A stretch of 64,000 nucleotides of DNA from Spirosoma oryzicola (GTDB taxonomy: Bacteria; Bacteroidota; Bacteroidia; Cytophagales; Spirosomataceae), in assembly GCF_021233055.1 (NCBI RefSeq), contig NZ_CP089541.1:124001-188000 (forward strand). The letters run 5' to 3'. How positions within the stretch are numbered: the first letter of the stretch is position 1; every line of letters starts with the position of its first letter. The notes below the pieces were generated by a model that made no database searches, had not been told where the DNA came from, and saw nothing but the letters and a program-made list of their open reading frames with translations. The position numbers were made by a program, and so were the translations under genes. Below, piece after piece: positions 8,175 through 18,180 of this stretch.

Positions 8175-9557
8175 ATGATGTTAACGCCTTTTCTAGTGAA
8201 TAAAGTAAGCTTTGTCAATAGTCGTCGATCCAGATGGCGATTGATTTTGACTATACTCGCACTGGCCATTGGCCGACCAGAGTTAGCGACTGCTCACCCC
8301 ATGCCGAACTCGGTGGTTCTGCTCAACGTTCATGCTAACCGCATCGACGCCGAGCTACAAATTCCACTCGTGGAGCTGCAATCGGCTTTGGGGCACGCCG
8401 TAAACGACTCGTCGGCAGGGCTGGTAGCACGGTTGGGTCCTCAACTTAGGGAATACCTCAAGACGCATATCCGTCCACAAAGTCCCGACGGGCGTTTCTG
8501 GAACGTAACGGTTGGCGAATTGACCGTCCACGAAAGTCAGAATCCAATCAACGGCGTTTATCGCGAACTCACGGCTCAGGTACAGATGCTTCCCCCGGTA
8601 CGACAATCTGGTCAGGGCGAAGACGTACGACAATTTACCTTTTACTACGACGTAGTATTGCACCAGGTAATGACCCATAAAATTCTGGTGTCGGTACGTC
8701 AAGACTGGGTACGCGGGCAACTAGCCGAATCCGAACCGGTTCAGGTAGGAGAAATTAGCCTGGATATTGTTAACAATCGCATTTTACCGCTGTCAGTTAA
8801 CCTGGCATCGGGTAGCTTCTGGACGGGTTTTACAGCGATGGTTAACCTGGGAATGCAGCACATTGCCGAAGGAACTGACCATTTGCTGTTTTTGCTTGTG
8901 TTGTTACTACCCGCTATGTTGCAGGTAACGGGCGGTCCAGGACAACGATTTGTCTGGGGCCGATTTGGCGGGGTTCGTTATAGCCTGAAGCGACTGTTGC
9001 TCATTGTTACGGCCTTTACGATAGGCCATTCAATTACATTGCTGGCGGGATCGCTAGGCTGGGTACGGCTTCCCTCGCAGCCGGTTGAAATTTTGATAGC
9101 CGTATCGATTCTCGTGTCTGCCATCCATGCCGTTCGCCCTATTTTTCCAGGTCGCGAAGCCTGGATAGCGGCTGGCTTCGGGCTAATTCATGGGCTTGCC
9201 TTTGCCAGTTCGCTGGCCAATCTGCAACTTGATGCGGGCCCCATGGCACTAAGTATTCTGGGTTTCAGTCTGGGTATTGAGTTGATGCAGCTATTTATTA
9301 TTTTGCTGACGATCCCCTGGTTGATGCTGTTGAGCCGCACACAAGCCTACGGACTTGTTCGGTTGACAGGTGCCTTGCTGGCAGCCATAGCGGCTATTGC
9401 GTGGGTGGTTGAACGGATCACGGGTCAACCGAATTCATTGACACAGGGAATCGAGTTAGTATCTCCTTACGCGCCTTATGGATTGGGCGTGTTGGCAATA
9501 CTAGCGTTACTACTCACCTGGCGTACGAATCGGCTGCGTCAACTTCCGGAATTCTAA
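8175..9557 (+). CDS. HupE/UreJ-like membrane protein
   Basis: An N-terminal signal segment ends near ATAHPMP; a periplasmic domain of about 200 residues follows, and then a membrane domain of about seven helices with the HupE/UreJ motif GMQHIAEGTDHLLFLL and later FTIGHSITLLAG and GFGLIHGLAFAS. These His/Asp/Glu residues inside helices are the family's proposed nickel or cobalt path. The ATG at 8175 replaces a TTG at 8151; a second ATG follows directly. The large extracytoplasmic domain distinguishes this form from short HupE proteins. The DUF3500 lipoprotein ends 81 bases upstream, so the two are probably one unit. Transport substrate is inferred, not shown. No hydrogenase or urease genes are in the window. 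Confidence 0.85.
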   Translation: MMLTPFLVNKVSFVNSRRSRWRLILTILALAIGRPELATAHPMPNSVVLLNVHANRIDAELQIPLVELQSALGHAVNDSSAGLVARLGPQLREYLKTHIRPQSPDGRFWNVTVGELTVHESQNPINGVYRELTAQVQMLPPVRQSGQGEDVRQFTFYYDVVLHQVMTHKILVSVRQDWVRGQLAESEPVQVGEISLDIVNNRILPLSVNLASGSFWTGFTAMVNLGMQHIAEGTDHLLFLLVLLLPAMLQVTGGPGQRFVWGRFGGVRYSLKRLLLIVTAFTIGHSITLLAGSLGWVRLPSQPVEILIAVSILVSAIHAVRPIFPGREAWIAAGFGLIHGLAFASSLANLQLDAGPMALSILGFSLGIELMQLFIILLTIPWLMLLSRTQAYGLVRLTGALLAAIAAIAWVVERITGQPNSLTQGIELVSPYAPYGLGVLAILALLLTWRTNRLRQLPEF

Positions 9558-9893
9558 AATCCGGTGGTTATATTCTTAGCAAAAAAGATTGGTCGTAGCC
9601 GACAAATTTGACAACAAGTGCCATTGGCTTCTTTTTGTCAAATAAACATGGTTAGCTGATGGTTTCATTAAGTTAATCAATACTCATCCAGTTACCAAAA
9701 GCTTATAGACAGATGTAGTCGGTTCAATATAAGCCAGACAGGGCTCGTTCTTCCGCGTTGTGAAGAATGAGCCCTGTTTATATAAAAAGCAACTTCTTAC
9801 TGCCTGGATGGGGGAGACCGCCAGCCACGTTTAATCAAGCAAGCACTTTGAATTTTGCTTGTAAATTACCGGGCATGATAAAGCGCTATTGGA
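9558..9893. other. Convergent intergenic region
   Basis: The region separates the HupE-like gene from the opposite-strand dehydrogenase. Apart from the hairpin at 9738-9777 I see nothing in it. Confidence 0.5.
9738..9777. terminator. 15-bp hairpin terminator
   Basis: Arms 9738-9752 and 9763-9777 pair with a single G:U and are followed by TTATATAAAAA. It can serve the HupE-like gene and, in the other direction, the dehydrogenase. Confidence 0.75.
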
Positions 9894-10679
9894 TTAAGCT
9901 TTTATGAGTGACTCCGCCCCATCGATCCAGATAGGCGTACCCGTAATGTGGCTGGCCCGGTCAGAAGCCAGGAATAAAGCTAGTTGAGCCACCTGTTCAG
10001 CGTTACCAGGCGCTCCATCGGTCAGGGGAGTCTTACCTTCGGGGAACACCACCGGCTCCTGTTCGCGTTCCAGATTGCGCTGTTGGGTGCTTTGATCAAT
10101 GTGGGTGTCAATCGCTCCGGGACAAATCACATTCACCCGAATGCGGTACTTAGCCAGTTCAAGCGCTGTCATTTTGGCAAAGGCTACCTGAGCAGCTTTA
10201 GAACAGGAATAAGCCGTTGCCCCCGTATTGCTAAAGGTTCGTGTGCCGTTTACCGAAGACGTTATTAGAATGGCGCCCCCTGCCACTTTCAACAGCGGAA
10301 GTGCATATTTGACAGTCAGGAACGTACCGCGCAGATTGATATTAATTGTTTGATCCCATTCCTCGGGCTCAATTTCGTCGATCGGTGCCCAAACCCCATT
10401 AATCCCTGCATTGGCAAAAACCACGTCGAGTCGGTCCCATTGCTGCTGAATCTGCTCAATAGCCTGTTGCATATCGCTAACCTGAGAGACATCAGCCACA
10501 ATACCCAGTGCCTGCCCACCCTTTTGGGTGATTTGCTCGACAGTCTGTTTAACGTTGTCATCGGAAAGGTCCAGTACGGCAACCCGAGCACCTTGCTGAG
10601 CGAAGCATAAAGCAGTGGCCTGACCAATTCCTGAGCCGGCCCCCGTAATCAGAGCAACTTTACCTTCTAATTCTTGCAT
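9894..10679 (-). CDS. Short-chain dehydrogenase/reductase (SDR)
   Basis: This is a classical SDR oxidoreductase using NAD(P)H, with cofactor motif TGAGSGIGQ near the N-terminus, the NAG motif in FANAGING, the catalytic Ser in ITSSVNG and the YSCSK Tyr/Lys pair. The C-terminus (SHITGTPIWIDGAES) is of the usual type. I chose the ATG at 10679, which gives 261 residues, the normal size; the longer frame to 10811 adds 44 residues with no SDR similarity. The gene stands alone, so the substrate cannot be deduced. Confidence 0.9.
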   Translation of the reverse strand: MQELEGKVALITGAGSGIGQATALCFAQQGARVAVLDLSDDNVKQTVEQITQKGGQALGIVADVSQVSDMQQAIEQIQQQWDRLDVVFANAGINGVWAPIDEIEPEEWDQTININLRGTFLTVKYALPLLKVAGGAILITSSVNGTRTFSNTGATAYSCSKAAQVAFAKMTALELAKYRIRVNVICPGAIDTHIDQSTQQRNLEREQEPVVFPEGKTPLTDGAPGNAEQVAQLALFLASDRASHITGTPIWIDGAESLIKA

Positions 10680-11003
10680 ACGCTGTGTCGTTGTTTGTGA
10701 ATGTATACTAAAGCCTGTTCTAGATAAAGTGTCGAGCGAGCGATTTGTTATGAATTTAAGGTCATGATCGTCAGAGTAAATTGTTTTCCGAGGGCTATTT
10801 GAGCGGCTCATCCCCGAACAATGGGTAAAGTTGATTCATCTCTATGAGTTGTGGCCATTGGCTCATTGATGCTACTTATTGCGTCACAGATTGAGCTACG
10901 CGCGTGGTTAACTGGTTAATTCAAGAATGCCAGCAGATGTAAAGTACGCTAGTTGCCTTCCTAATAGCTGTTGGCTAATTGGTATCCTCTAAAACTTGGT
11001 CCA
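10680..11003. other. Divergent promoter region
   Basis: This stretch lies between the dehydrogenase (minus) and a hypothetical gene (plus). The long-frame extension of the dehydrogenase (to 10811) lies in it and is probably not translated. No clear -7 element was found. Confidence 0.45.
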
Positions 11004-11624
11004 ATGAGCATCATTAAAAAAATAGTGGAGACGATCAAAGACGATGTAGAGGCTCTGCAAGGCAACCAGACCAAGGACAAACGCTATCAAAGTGAGGCTA
11101 CCTATCCTGACGAAACTACGGCTCGGCAAGCTTTCACCCAGGCTAGAGAAAAGCTTTTGGCTGTCAATAGCTGGTCGAACCTACCAGGAATATCGGCTAC
11201 TTTTACGGTCTACGATCAACGGGGAAATCGTATCGACAACAACGATTCGCTAGTCGTTGGTCACTTTATTCTCATTGAGCTACCGGGTCCTTTACCGCAT
11301 AACTGGGTCCGGGTCGTTGCGATAACTAATGACGATACAGCCGCTGAATTTACGGTAGTACCCAGCGAAAGCCCTCAGCATCATGAGGAGTCAACAGCCC
11401 CGATTGAACACTTTTTTACCGATGAAGCCAGCAGTACATTCCGGGTGGAGCGGCAGGGTACTCGACTGATAGCCTGCGAGATTGGTCAAAATGAACGGGT
11501 CAATAATGCGAAAGAGACCGCTGGAAAACGGTCGGTAGTCAACACCTTACTTGCAGCTGGTGGTTGGGCGATGTTTCAGGAAACACAGTGGAAAAAACTA
11601 ACCGATTATCTGGTAGAGCCGTAG
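11004..11624 (+). CDS. Hypothetical protein
   Basis: I do not recognise a family. The 206-residue product has no signal peptide or membrane helix. The first 60 residues are charged and probably helical; the middle (about 70-130) alternates in a beta-like way (ISATFTVYDQ, HFILIELPGP, WVRVVAIT); the last 40 residues are helical with a conserved-looking TLLAAGGWAMFQETQWKKL. The ATG at 11004 was preferred over a TTG at 10971. It is a free-standing, probably cytoplasmic, protein. Confidence 0.65.
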   Translation: MSIIKKIVETIKDDVEALQGNQTKDKRYQSEATYPDETTARQAFTQAREKLLAVNSWSNLPGISATFTVYDQRGNRIDNNDSLVVGHFILIELPGPLPHNWVRVVAITNDDTAAEFTVVPSESPQHHEESTAPIEHFFTDEASSTFRVERQGTRLIACEIGQNERVNNAKETAGKRSVVNTLLAAGGWAMFQETQWKKLTDYLVEP

Positions 11625-11831
11625 CCGTTGACCTACTCAGGCGACTGACTTATCCGAAACGGATCGGATTTAAACGAATGGATGTCCTGTTTTTTCCGTT
11701 TTCGGCGTGTCTGATGAATCTTACAAACCATGACCATTTGCTTACTTATTAATCTTTAAATGACAGGCCGACTACTTGTTTTAGTTAGTATTTTGATGAT
11801 TTACAGGTGTATCAAATAATGATCTCGACGT

Positions 11832-12170
11832 ATGAAAAAGACAATAATGGTAACAGCAGGGCTTGTGTTAGGCGTTTGGATGCATGGTCAAGCTCAAACG
11901 AAAACGGGAGGAGCACTAGAAGGCAATACCGGACAGCAGGGTTCCTCACCCCAGAATAACGCTCGTAAAGCAAACTCAAGCCAGAATCTAGGAAAAGGAG
12001 TTCCGTACAACAAAGAGGCTGAACAGCAAAGCAAGGCTGGGGCCACTAGGTCAAACATCCCAGTGAAAGGTTCATCACCGAACGCATCATCACAGACAGG
12101 GTCCAGACAAGGAGGGCAATCTACTAATAAGAAGGGAAGTAGCTCTTCTTCTAAATCCAATAACCAGTAG
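11832..12170 (+). CDS. Small secreted Ser/Asn/Gly-rich protein
   Basis: A clear signal peptide (residues 1-21, ending HGQAQ) is followed by 90 residues of low complexity rich in Ser, Asn, Gly, Gln and Lys with no hydrophobic core. The mature chain should be basic and disordered, exported to the periplasm or beyond. No family is recognised. A strong hairpin lies 41 bases after the stop, which supports a real transcript. Confidence 0.65.
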   Translation: MKKTIMVTAGLVLGVWMHGQAQTKTGGALEGNTGQQGSSPQNNARKANSSQNLGKGVPYNKEAEQQSKAGATRSNIPVKGSSPNASSQTGSRQGGQSTNKKGSSSSSKSNNQ

Positions 12171-12211
12171 GCTGACGAATAGGGTACGCACTCAGGACTA
12201 TCTTCACTTAA

Positions 12212-12242
12212 AAAAGCGGACTGATAAGATCAGTCCGCTTTT
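12212..12242. terminator. 14-bp hairpin terminator
   Basis: Arms 12212-12225 and 12229-12242 are exact complements around a 3-base loop, with A and T runs at the two ends, so it works in both directions. About 225 further bases to 12468 hold nothing recognisable. Confidence 0.85.
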
Positions 12243-12468
12243 GACATTTTCACACCCTATGAAGGTTACAAAACTTCACAAGACGAAGCAAATATAAACG
12301 ATCGACCAGAAGGAACAAATGAATGTATGTGATTACCGGCTACTTACAATTGCTTGAATTAACAGCCTTATTCAAATCGTCCATAGGAGAATAGTAACGA
12401 ACAAAAACCGTTGATCAGAAAGCTATTGCCGCAGCATATCGCACTACCCTGGACAGAGCAGAATGACG

Positions 12469-15309
12469 TTATAGATTAGTTGGAACAAGAAGCGGCAAGT
12501 ATACAATAAAGGTAGCTCCCTGACCCGTTTGACTACTGGCCGTTAGTATACCACCGTGATTGGTGACCACTTTCTGGCAAATTGCTAGCCCCACACCCGT
12601 ACCCGCAAACTCATTTTTTCCGTGTAATCGCTGAAACACCTGAAAGATGCGATCCAGGTATTTTTCATCAAAGCCAACACCATTATCGCTAACTGTAATT
12701 CGATGATAGCGCTGACTTGGGCGGCTTTGAATCAACTCAGTTGGCAAGCTAGCGCCAGTTACCGTTACCGCACTAATGCTGATTTGCGGTACTTCTCCTG
12801 GTTTATGAAATTTGAGCGCATTCGAAAGTAGGTTTGAAAACAACTGCCCTAATTGCATGACATCACCTTGTACGGTTGGTAAAGGATCAACGGTGATTAA
12901 AGCATCGGTTTCCTCAACAAGTAGACTCAAATTGTCTAAACTTTCCTGAACAATCTGGTTAAGCGCTACAGGTGACAAACGAACCTGTTCGGTTGCAATG
13001 CGCGAGAAAGTCAACAAGTCGCGAATCAGGATTGACATGCGAGAGCCCGCATTGGCGAGTCGTTGTAACAAATCCAATCCTGTCGGACCTAGTTCGGGGC
13101 CAAACTGCTGCTGTAGGAGCGAACTAAAGGATTGAATTTTTCTGAGGGGCTCTTGCAGATCGTGAGATGCAATGTAGGCAAACTGCTCCAGGTTCTGGTT
13201 TGAGCGTTTTAAATCGTTGACTAACGTTTGCAACTGGCTGTTCACTTCCGTCACGGCTTGGTTTGCCATCGCCAGTTCATCATTGGTACTGGCAAGCTCT
13301 TCGTTGGTAAGCGCTAACTCTTCGGTTCGTTGCTGAACCAGTTGCTCCAGGGCCAGTTGTAGTTCGTGCTGGCTGGTAATATCCCACACCAGACCATCGA
13401 CGTGGGTGGGTTGCCCTTCTAATCCCCTACGAACTTGACCTACCGTTTGCAGTATATGTTTTTGGTTTGTCTGGGCGTTAATAACGGTGTATTCCATCTG
13501 GTAGGAGCCATCCGAACTCGGCAGAAGAGCATCGGCAAAGAGCTGGCTCACCCGCTGCTGATCACTTTCCTGAATCATACTGATCGACGTGGCAACATCG
13601 GTGACTTCTGGCAGTCCGTACCAGCTGGCCACCCGCTGCGACTTAACCAGCTGATTGGTTTCCAGATTAATACTGTAGCTACCCATTTCCGCCATATTGA
13701 TCATCGATTGCAGAATGTTCTGATTTTCCTTCAGGGCTTGCCGGGCTTTCGCTTCACCCGTTACGTCAACGGCCAGATCGAGAATGGCGTACACATTTCC
13801 ATCCGAGTCAAAGAGAGGGCTATAGGAAATGTTGTAAATTTTATGGGTCATCACCCCATTTTGAACAATAGACACCTGCGAACCGTAACTTTGAAACATC
13901 TGACCCGTGGTGAACACATCGTCGAGTATTTGTAGAAAGGGCTGGTTCTCCGTAATCAATTCGGGCATAACCTCGCGCAAAGGCTTCCCCACAATATCGG
14001 GACCTTTCCCTACAATGTCGATAAATGTCTGGTTGGGCGATTCAATTACCAGATCGCGACCAATGAATAAGCCGATAGCAACCGGGGCCGTCGAGACAAT
14101 TGAGCGAAGTTTGGATTCGCTAGCTCGCAGGGCTTCTTCAGCCAGTTTCTGCTCGTGTACGTCAACTACGCTGCCAATCATACCTAGATATTGCCCATAG
14201 TTGTCAAAGCGAGGGCTGGCTTTATCGATTGCCCAGCGGTACGTTCCGTCGCACTGACGCAAACGGTAAAGCAGGTCAAACGATATATGCTTCTCATTTG
14301 CCTCAAGGAAACGCGTTGCGGATGACTCCCTATCATCCGGATGAATAGCATCGAGCCAACCAAATTTTTCGGCCTCAGCCTGGGTCTGTCCGGTATAATC
14401 GTACCACTGCCTGTTCAGATAACTGCAACTACCATCGGGCTCGGTCGTCCAGATAATAGCCGGAAGTGTGTCCATCAACGAGCGGTCAGCGTATTCATTT
14501 GACGGGTTTTTCGGGCGGGTCAGCACTTGCTCGGTAGCGTCAGAACAAACCACCAATACACCTGTTATATGGTCATCTTGCCAGAAAGGTTTGCAAATGA
14601 AGTTAATAGAAGTAGGCTCGGTTATTCCGTTTTGATTTAGGATGACGACTGATTCCTTGGCAATAGAGCGCTCACCACTGGTATAAATTTTCTGTAAAAG
14701 CTCGTCAATGCCCTGGCTAGTTACGTCGGGCATAGCCTCAAAAAAAGATTTGTTTATGACATCTTCACGCTGCTTACCCCAATACGCAAGCACGCGTTCA
14801 TTGGCCAGGGTAATCACAAACTGGGGGCCGCTAAGGAGCGCCATCGCCACGGGAACTTGCTCAACTAATTCCCGAAAATGGTCATGCTCTGTTTCCGCTT
14901 GTCGATTTACTGGTTGCTGATTAGATACTTGCTGAGCAATGCCTGTCACACGAATGACCTGTCCTGTTTCGCCAAGGAAACTACGCCCTTTGAGTTCAAT
15001 CCGACGAAGCAGCTTGTCGTCGCCAACAATCCGAAGGATTATCGAAAAACGATCGTCGGTAGCCTGTTGAAACAGTTCATCCAATCGAGCTATGTCGGCA
15101 GGGTAAATAAAATTTTTGAAATCGGCGTATGAAAGTTGGTGAGCCGCGTCAATGTGGAACAGTTGCAGGCACTGAGTATCCAGATTGAGCAGACCAGTAT
15201 CTGAATTCAAATCCCAGACACCAAGTCCAGCAGCGTCCAGGGCAACGTTACTATCAAGTTTTTGGTTGAGCTCGAGGGAGGATTTGGAGGACAGCCGATC
15301 GCCAGTCAT
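12469..15309 (-). CDS. Multi-PAS hybrid-free sensor histidine kinase
   Basis: The 946-residue soluble kinase has about five PAS/PAC modules in row (roughly 15-130, 145-265, 275-395, 400-520 and 530-650), each ending in a PAC-like strand set, then a coiled coil of about 60 residues (650-710) rich in Glu, Leu and Asn. The HisKA domain carries H716 in YIASHDLQEPLRKIQ, typical of Bacteroidota PAS kinases. The ATPase domain has the N-box LLSNALKFH, DNGVGFD and GTGVGLAIC. No membrane helix or receiver domain is present, so sensing is cytoplasmic and the response regulator is elsewhere. It is flanked by long non-coding stretches and stands alone. Confidence 0.92.
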   Translation of the reverse strand: MTGDRLSSKSSLELNQKLDSNVALDAAGLGVWDLNSDTGLLNLDTQCLQLFHIDAAHQLSYADFKNFIYPADIARLDELFQQATDDRFSIILRIVGDDKLLRRIELKGRSFLGETGQVIRVTGIAQQVSNQQPVNRQAETEHDHFRELVEQVPVAMALLSGPQFVITLANERVLAYWGKQREDVINKSFFEAMPDVTSQGIDELLQKIYTSGERSIAKESVVILNQNGITEPTSINFICKPFWQDDHITGVLVVCSDATEQVLTRPKNPSNEYADRSLMDTLPAIIWTTEPDGSCSYLNRQWYDYTGQTQAEAEKFGWLDAIHPDDRESSATRFLEANEKHISFDLLYRLRQCDGTYRWAIDKASPRFDNYGQYLGMIGSVVDVHEQKLAEEALRASESKLRSIVSTAPVAIGLFIGRDLVIESPNQTFIDIVGKGPDIVGKPLREVMPELITENQPFLQILDDVFTTGQMFQSYGSQVSIVQNGVMTHKIYNISYSPLFDSDGNVYAILDLAVDVTGEAKARQALKENQNILQSMINMAEMGSYSINLETNQLVKSQRVASWYGLPEVTDVATSISMIQESDQQRVSQLFADALLPSSDGSYQMEYTVINAQTNQKHILQTVGQVRRGLEGQPTHVDGLVWDITSQHELQLALEQLVQQRTEELALTNEELASTNDELAMANQAVTEVNSQLQTLVNDLKRSNQNLEQFAYIASHDLQEPLRKIQSFSSLLQQQFGPELGPTGLDLLQRLANAGSRMSILIRDLLTFSRIATEQVRLSPVALNQIVQESLDNLSLLVEETDALITVDPLPTVQGDVMQLGQLFSNLLSNALKFHKPGEVPQISISAVTVTGASLPTELIQSRPSQRYHRITVSDNGVGFDEKYLDRIFQVFQRLHGKNEFAGTGVGLAICQKVVTNHGGILTASSQTGQGATFIVYLPLLVPTNL

Positions 15310-15712
15310 TCGTAACGGTAAGTATTATGGGGGACAAGTTAACAGATTAGGTACATGGTATGTGATCCTCACGTCTACTAGCAACAAATAGTTCAACGGT
15401 CTTGTTTGTAGCCTACTTCGGATTATTCAATAGCCAGCTTACTAATTATAAAGTACAAGATAGCAGTTAATATTCTAAACAATCTGGTTACGTCGAACAG
15501 ACGATTGACAAAAACAGAACGATCTATGTTCAAGTCTGTAAGATGCGCACTTAAACAGCAATTGCAGAAGCAGTTGAATCAGAAGATTATGAGTCAGGCA
15601 GGGTACTTAAGTAGATTCAATATGTCTTTTATAAAGAATTTACGGCTTATAAAACAGATGATTAATTTTTCGTCACGGTACTTCGATCATGACCGGATCA
15701 GATCAGGAAACG
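15310..15712. other. Intergenic region without a supported gene
   Basis: A short frame (15505-15744, TTG start, Lys/Gln/Ser-rich) overlaps the end of the S41 gene and has no family features, so I do not call it. The region should include the kinase promoter. Confidence 0.5.
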
Positions 15713-17143
15713 TTAGTTTGTCCAGTGATTCAAAACAAAATTAATCCAGTCTTTTTCGGTTGAAGGAATAGGTACATCTGGTTTGTAGCCTATATTATCA
15801 ATCGGGTCTGTATCCACCCACGGCATTCTGGTCACCGGCAAATACATGTAGTAGTCATCACAAGTTAAGGAAAACGGATTGGCATTGCCATAATCCATAA
15901 AGCCACCCGTGTAGGTGCCGAAGCGCGTAATTTTCTGACTGTATTTGGCCATTGATAGAAAAAATTCCGAGGCACTGCCACAGCCTTTATCCATCAATAC
16001 CGCAATGCGTTTGGGAAAAGTCCGCACCGAATCGTAGCGAATAACGTACTCGGTTTTATCGGGAACAAACTCGCCACGGTGGGCTTTGAGCGAATCCAGG
16101 AACTCTATATTCATCTTTAATTCGGAGTCGTCGGCTTTTTTCTGCTTTCGCAGCCGTTCGACGTAAGCGGCCTGTTTATCAATCCACTCATCAGAAGCAC
16201 GGTTCAAGGCTCTTGCAATCGGGATTGGTTGGGTATAAAAAAGTTGCATAAATTCCTCCGAAGCCCACGCACCGCTGTCACCCCCGCCGTTGCCGCGCAT
16301 ATCAAAGATTAAAGACGGCGTACGGCCAATCATTGCTCGGTGAGTTTTTAACAAACTGTCTAGAATAGCCATTTGTGAACTGGTGAAATGCGGCAAGCGA
16401 ACATAAACGGCCTCTGGATTCAGTTGTTTGACAACCACGCTTTCGAGTGGCCGTTGAGCTGTTTCTTCCGCTTTTGGAACTATCCGTTGCCAACTGTCGC
16501 CCCAAATCTGGTAGTGGTTCCCGTTTGGCTGGATGCCCATTGGCCTACTTTTGAAATCCCCGAAAACGTAGTGCGCCTGTTCATACTCACCGGTTTTGCC
16601 AATGAATTGGGCTTGTACCATACCCGGCTTCCAATTAGGCAGTGTGGAGGAAAGAACTACTGAAATGTGGCGTCCAGGATAGTCAGGATCAGCCACTGTA
16701 GCAATTTTCATCTTCCCACTTGACAATTCCCAGATTCCTTCGAAGGGTTTGAGTGCTGATCGTTTAGCCAAATAGGCGCGAGCCTGCGATTCGGAGTAAG
16801 CGATAGTGCGAATAGTGGTAGGCGATAACTGTGGGGAGTAACCGGCACTGACGTGTAAATCCCGGAAAAAGCCAGCGTAGCGTTTCAGTAAATCGAAGCA
16901 GACAAATCCATCTGGCGCTTTAATTGCTTGTTTCTGTAGACTGTCGATCAGCGTGTTATAGCGAAGCTGACTTTTTGCGTTCACCTTGTCGGCGAAACCG
17001 GCGTACACGTTTGTGGTTTTGCGGATAGCTTGGTCAAGCACATCGGAACAGCGACAAGAAGCCGGCGATTGCGCCGTGACGAATTGATTAAGTAAGCAAA
17101 CCAACAAAATTGAAGTGGCAATATGGCGGGTAGTAACGGTCAT
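15713..17143 (-). CDS. S41-family peptidase, secreted
   Basis: A signal peptide (1-24, ending FVTAQ) leads to a helical N-terminal domain, a beta-rich middle, and the S41 tail-specific protease core. The core has the strand AVYVRLPHF, SLIFDMRGNGGGDSG (the substrate-binding G-rich loop), and the nucleophile S390 in GCGSASEFF. No PDZ domain is obvious, which fits the C-terminal-processing-like S41 proteins common in Bacteroidota. Length 476. The N-terminal mature part has a CRC motif. It should act in the periplasm on unknown peptides. It stands alone between two long intergenic regions. Confidence 0.88.
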   Translation of the reverse strand: MTVTTRHIATSILLVCLLNQFVTAQSPASCRCSDVLDQAIRKTTNVYAGFADKVNAKSQLRYNTLIDSLQKQAIKAPDGFVCFDLLKRYAGFFRDLHVSAGYSPQLSPTTIRTIAYSESQARAYLAKRSALKPFEGIWELSSGKMKIATVADPDYPGRHISVVLSSTLPNWKPGMVQAQFIGKTGEYEQAHYVFGDFKSRPMGIQPNGNHYQIWGDSWQRIVPKAEETAQRPLESVVVKQLNPEAVYVRLPHFTSSQMAILDSLLKTHRAMIGRTPSLIFDMRGNGGGDSGAWASEEFMQLFYTQPIPIARALNRASDEWIDKQAAYVERLRKQKKADDSELKMNIEFLDSLKAHRGEFVPDKTEYVIRYDSVRTFPKRIAVLMDKGCGSASEFFLSMAKYSQKITRFGTYTGGFMDYGNANPFSLTCDDYYMYLPVTRMPWVDTDPIDNIGYKPDVPIPSTEKDWINFVLNHWTN

Positions 17144-17854
17144 GCTAGTGTGGTCTCAGATGCAAACTATACGCAAAACTTTATGGTGTCGGTCATTATA
17201 ATGACCTCATCCCTCATCATTTATAAAGCGCTATTTTGGTTGGACTTACTATGTCAATTGATAGTTTCTATTCTTTCTATCATTTTAGCAGATAAGCATA
17301 TCACTCCCGCAAATTGGCCTGCCTCTCTGATACACGACTACACACTTTTTTTTAAGTCTGATAATTTACAGTTATCGAACTTAAAAAATTCTATCTTGAT
17401 TTTAGGAAGGGGATAACATAATGACGCTTTCTTTCCTAAATAATACCAGCAAGAAGCTAAAACTCAACTTTTATTTGTTGGGCCATTTCCTGAACTACTT
17501 TTTTTGATACGGGGCCGTTTAGATCTAAGTCGGATGGGCTGCTGTGAGAGAAAGGATAGAGTAGACTGATCAATCAAGTTTTGTTTTATTGACGTTAATA
17601 GAGCCTTTTGTAAGTCTATACAACGGGTAGTGCTGATGCTAAATTTTGAAAGTAGATCAACATTGAGCCTACACGTCCTGATGAGTTCTAAGAAGAGTTG
17701 TTTATTCAGACCATTCCAATTAGGAAAGAGTTCTGACAATTGCTAAACTCGACCGGTTGACTCATAATGTGGCATTTACTTTTACGCTGCGTGATTCGGG
17801 CGTAGAGTTTCTCTAGGCTGATATGCCTGCATCTAATACGCTTACAATAATATA
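17144..17854. other. Long stretch with only doubtful frames
   Basis: A frame on the minus strand (17464-17739, TTG start, 91 residues, Leu/Ser/Lys-rich) and one on the plus strand (17123-17416) are open but resemble no family and lack a good start. The stretch is AT-rich and leads into the recombinase remnant, so it is probably decayed accessory DNA. Confidence 0.45.
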
Positions 17855-18180
17855 ATGGCTTCCATTAGCCAGCACGAGCGGGAAGTCATTTACAATCGTA
17901 GCCGTAAAGATTAGCACAAAAAAAACGAGCAGGCAATATATTGGTTAGGCCAGAAAATCTCACTTTAGAGGCCAATTAAACGGGGTTAGCCATTCGACAG
18001 CAAAATGCTCGCGAACACGAGAAAAATCGTCGGAAAGCTGAATTTGCCATATCATTTCGTAATGCGGGCGAGAATTGGAACGGCATTGCTTCTACCTTGG
18101 ATGAGCATGGATTTCGCTCACGCAAGGGGCAGTAATTTCAAGCGGTGCAAGTACAACGCATCATAGCTCATTTCAAATAA
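17855..18180 (+). pseudogene. Decayed serine recombinase (resolvase/invertase), C-terminal half
   Basis: Reading the plus strand gives MASISQHEREVIYNRSRKD, the helix that follows the catalytic domain of serine resolvases, then a TAG stop. After a frameshift near 17940, the next frame gives LVRPENLTLEAN, a stop, TGLAIRQQNAREHEKN, then NWNGIASTLDEHGFRSRKG, a stop, and FQAVQVQRIIAHFK before a TAA at 18178-18180. The last part is the helix-turn-helix region of small resolvases. At least three in-frame stops and one frameshift are present, and the catalytic N-terminal domain is missing, so the gene is dead. Confidence 0.8.

Noticed and set aside
10680..10811. 44-residue N-terminal extension of the short-chain dehydrogenase
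   Set aside because: The Rossmann motif sits at the normal distance from the ATG at 10679, and the extension has no SDR similarity.
15505..15744. 79-codon plus-strand frame
   Set aside because: TTG start, Lys/Gln/Ser bias, and overlap with the end of the S41 gene on the other strand; no homologous feature seen.
17464..17739. 91-codon minus-strand frame near the recombinase remnant
   Set aside because: TTG start and no recognisable domain; could be decayed accessory DNA.
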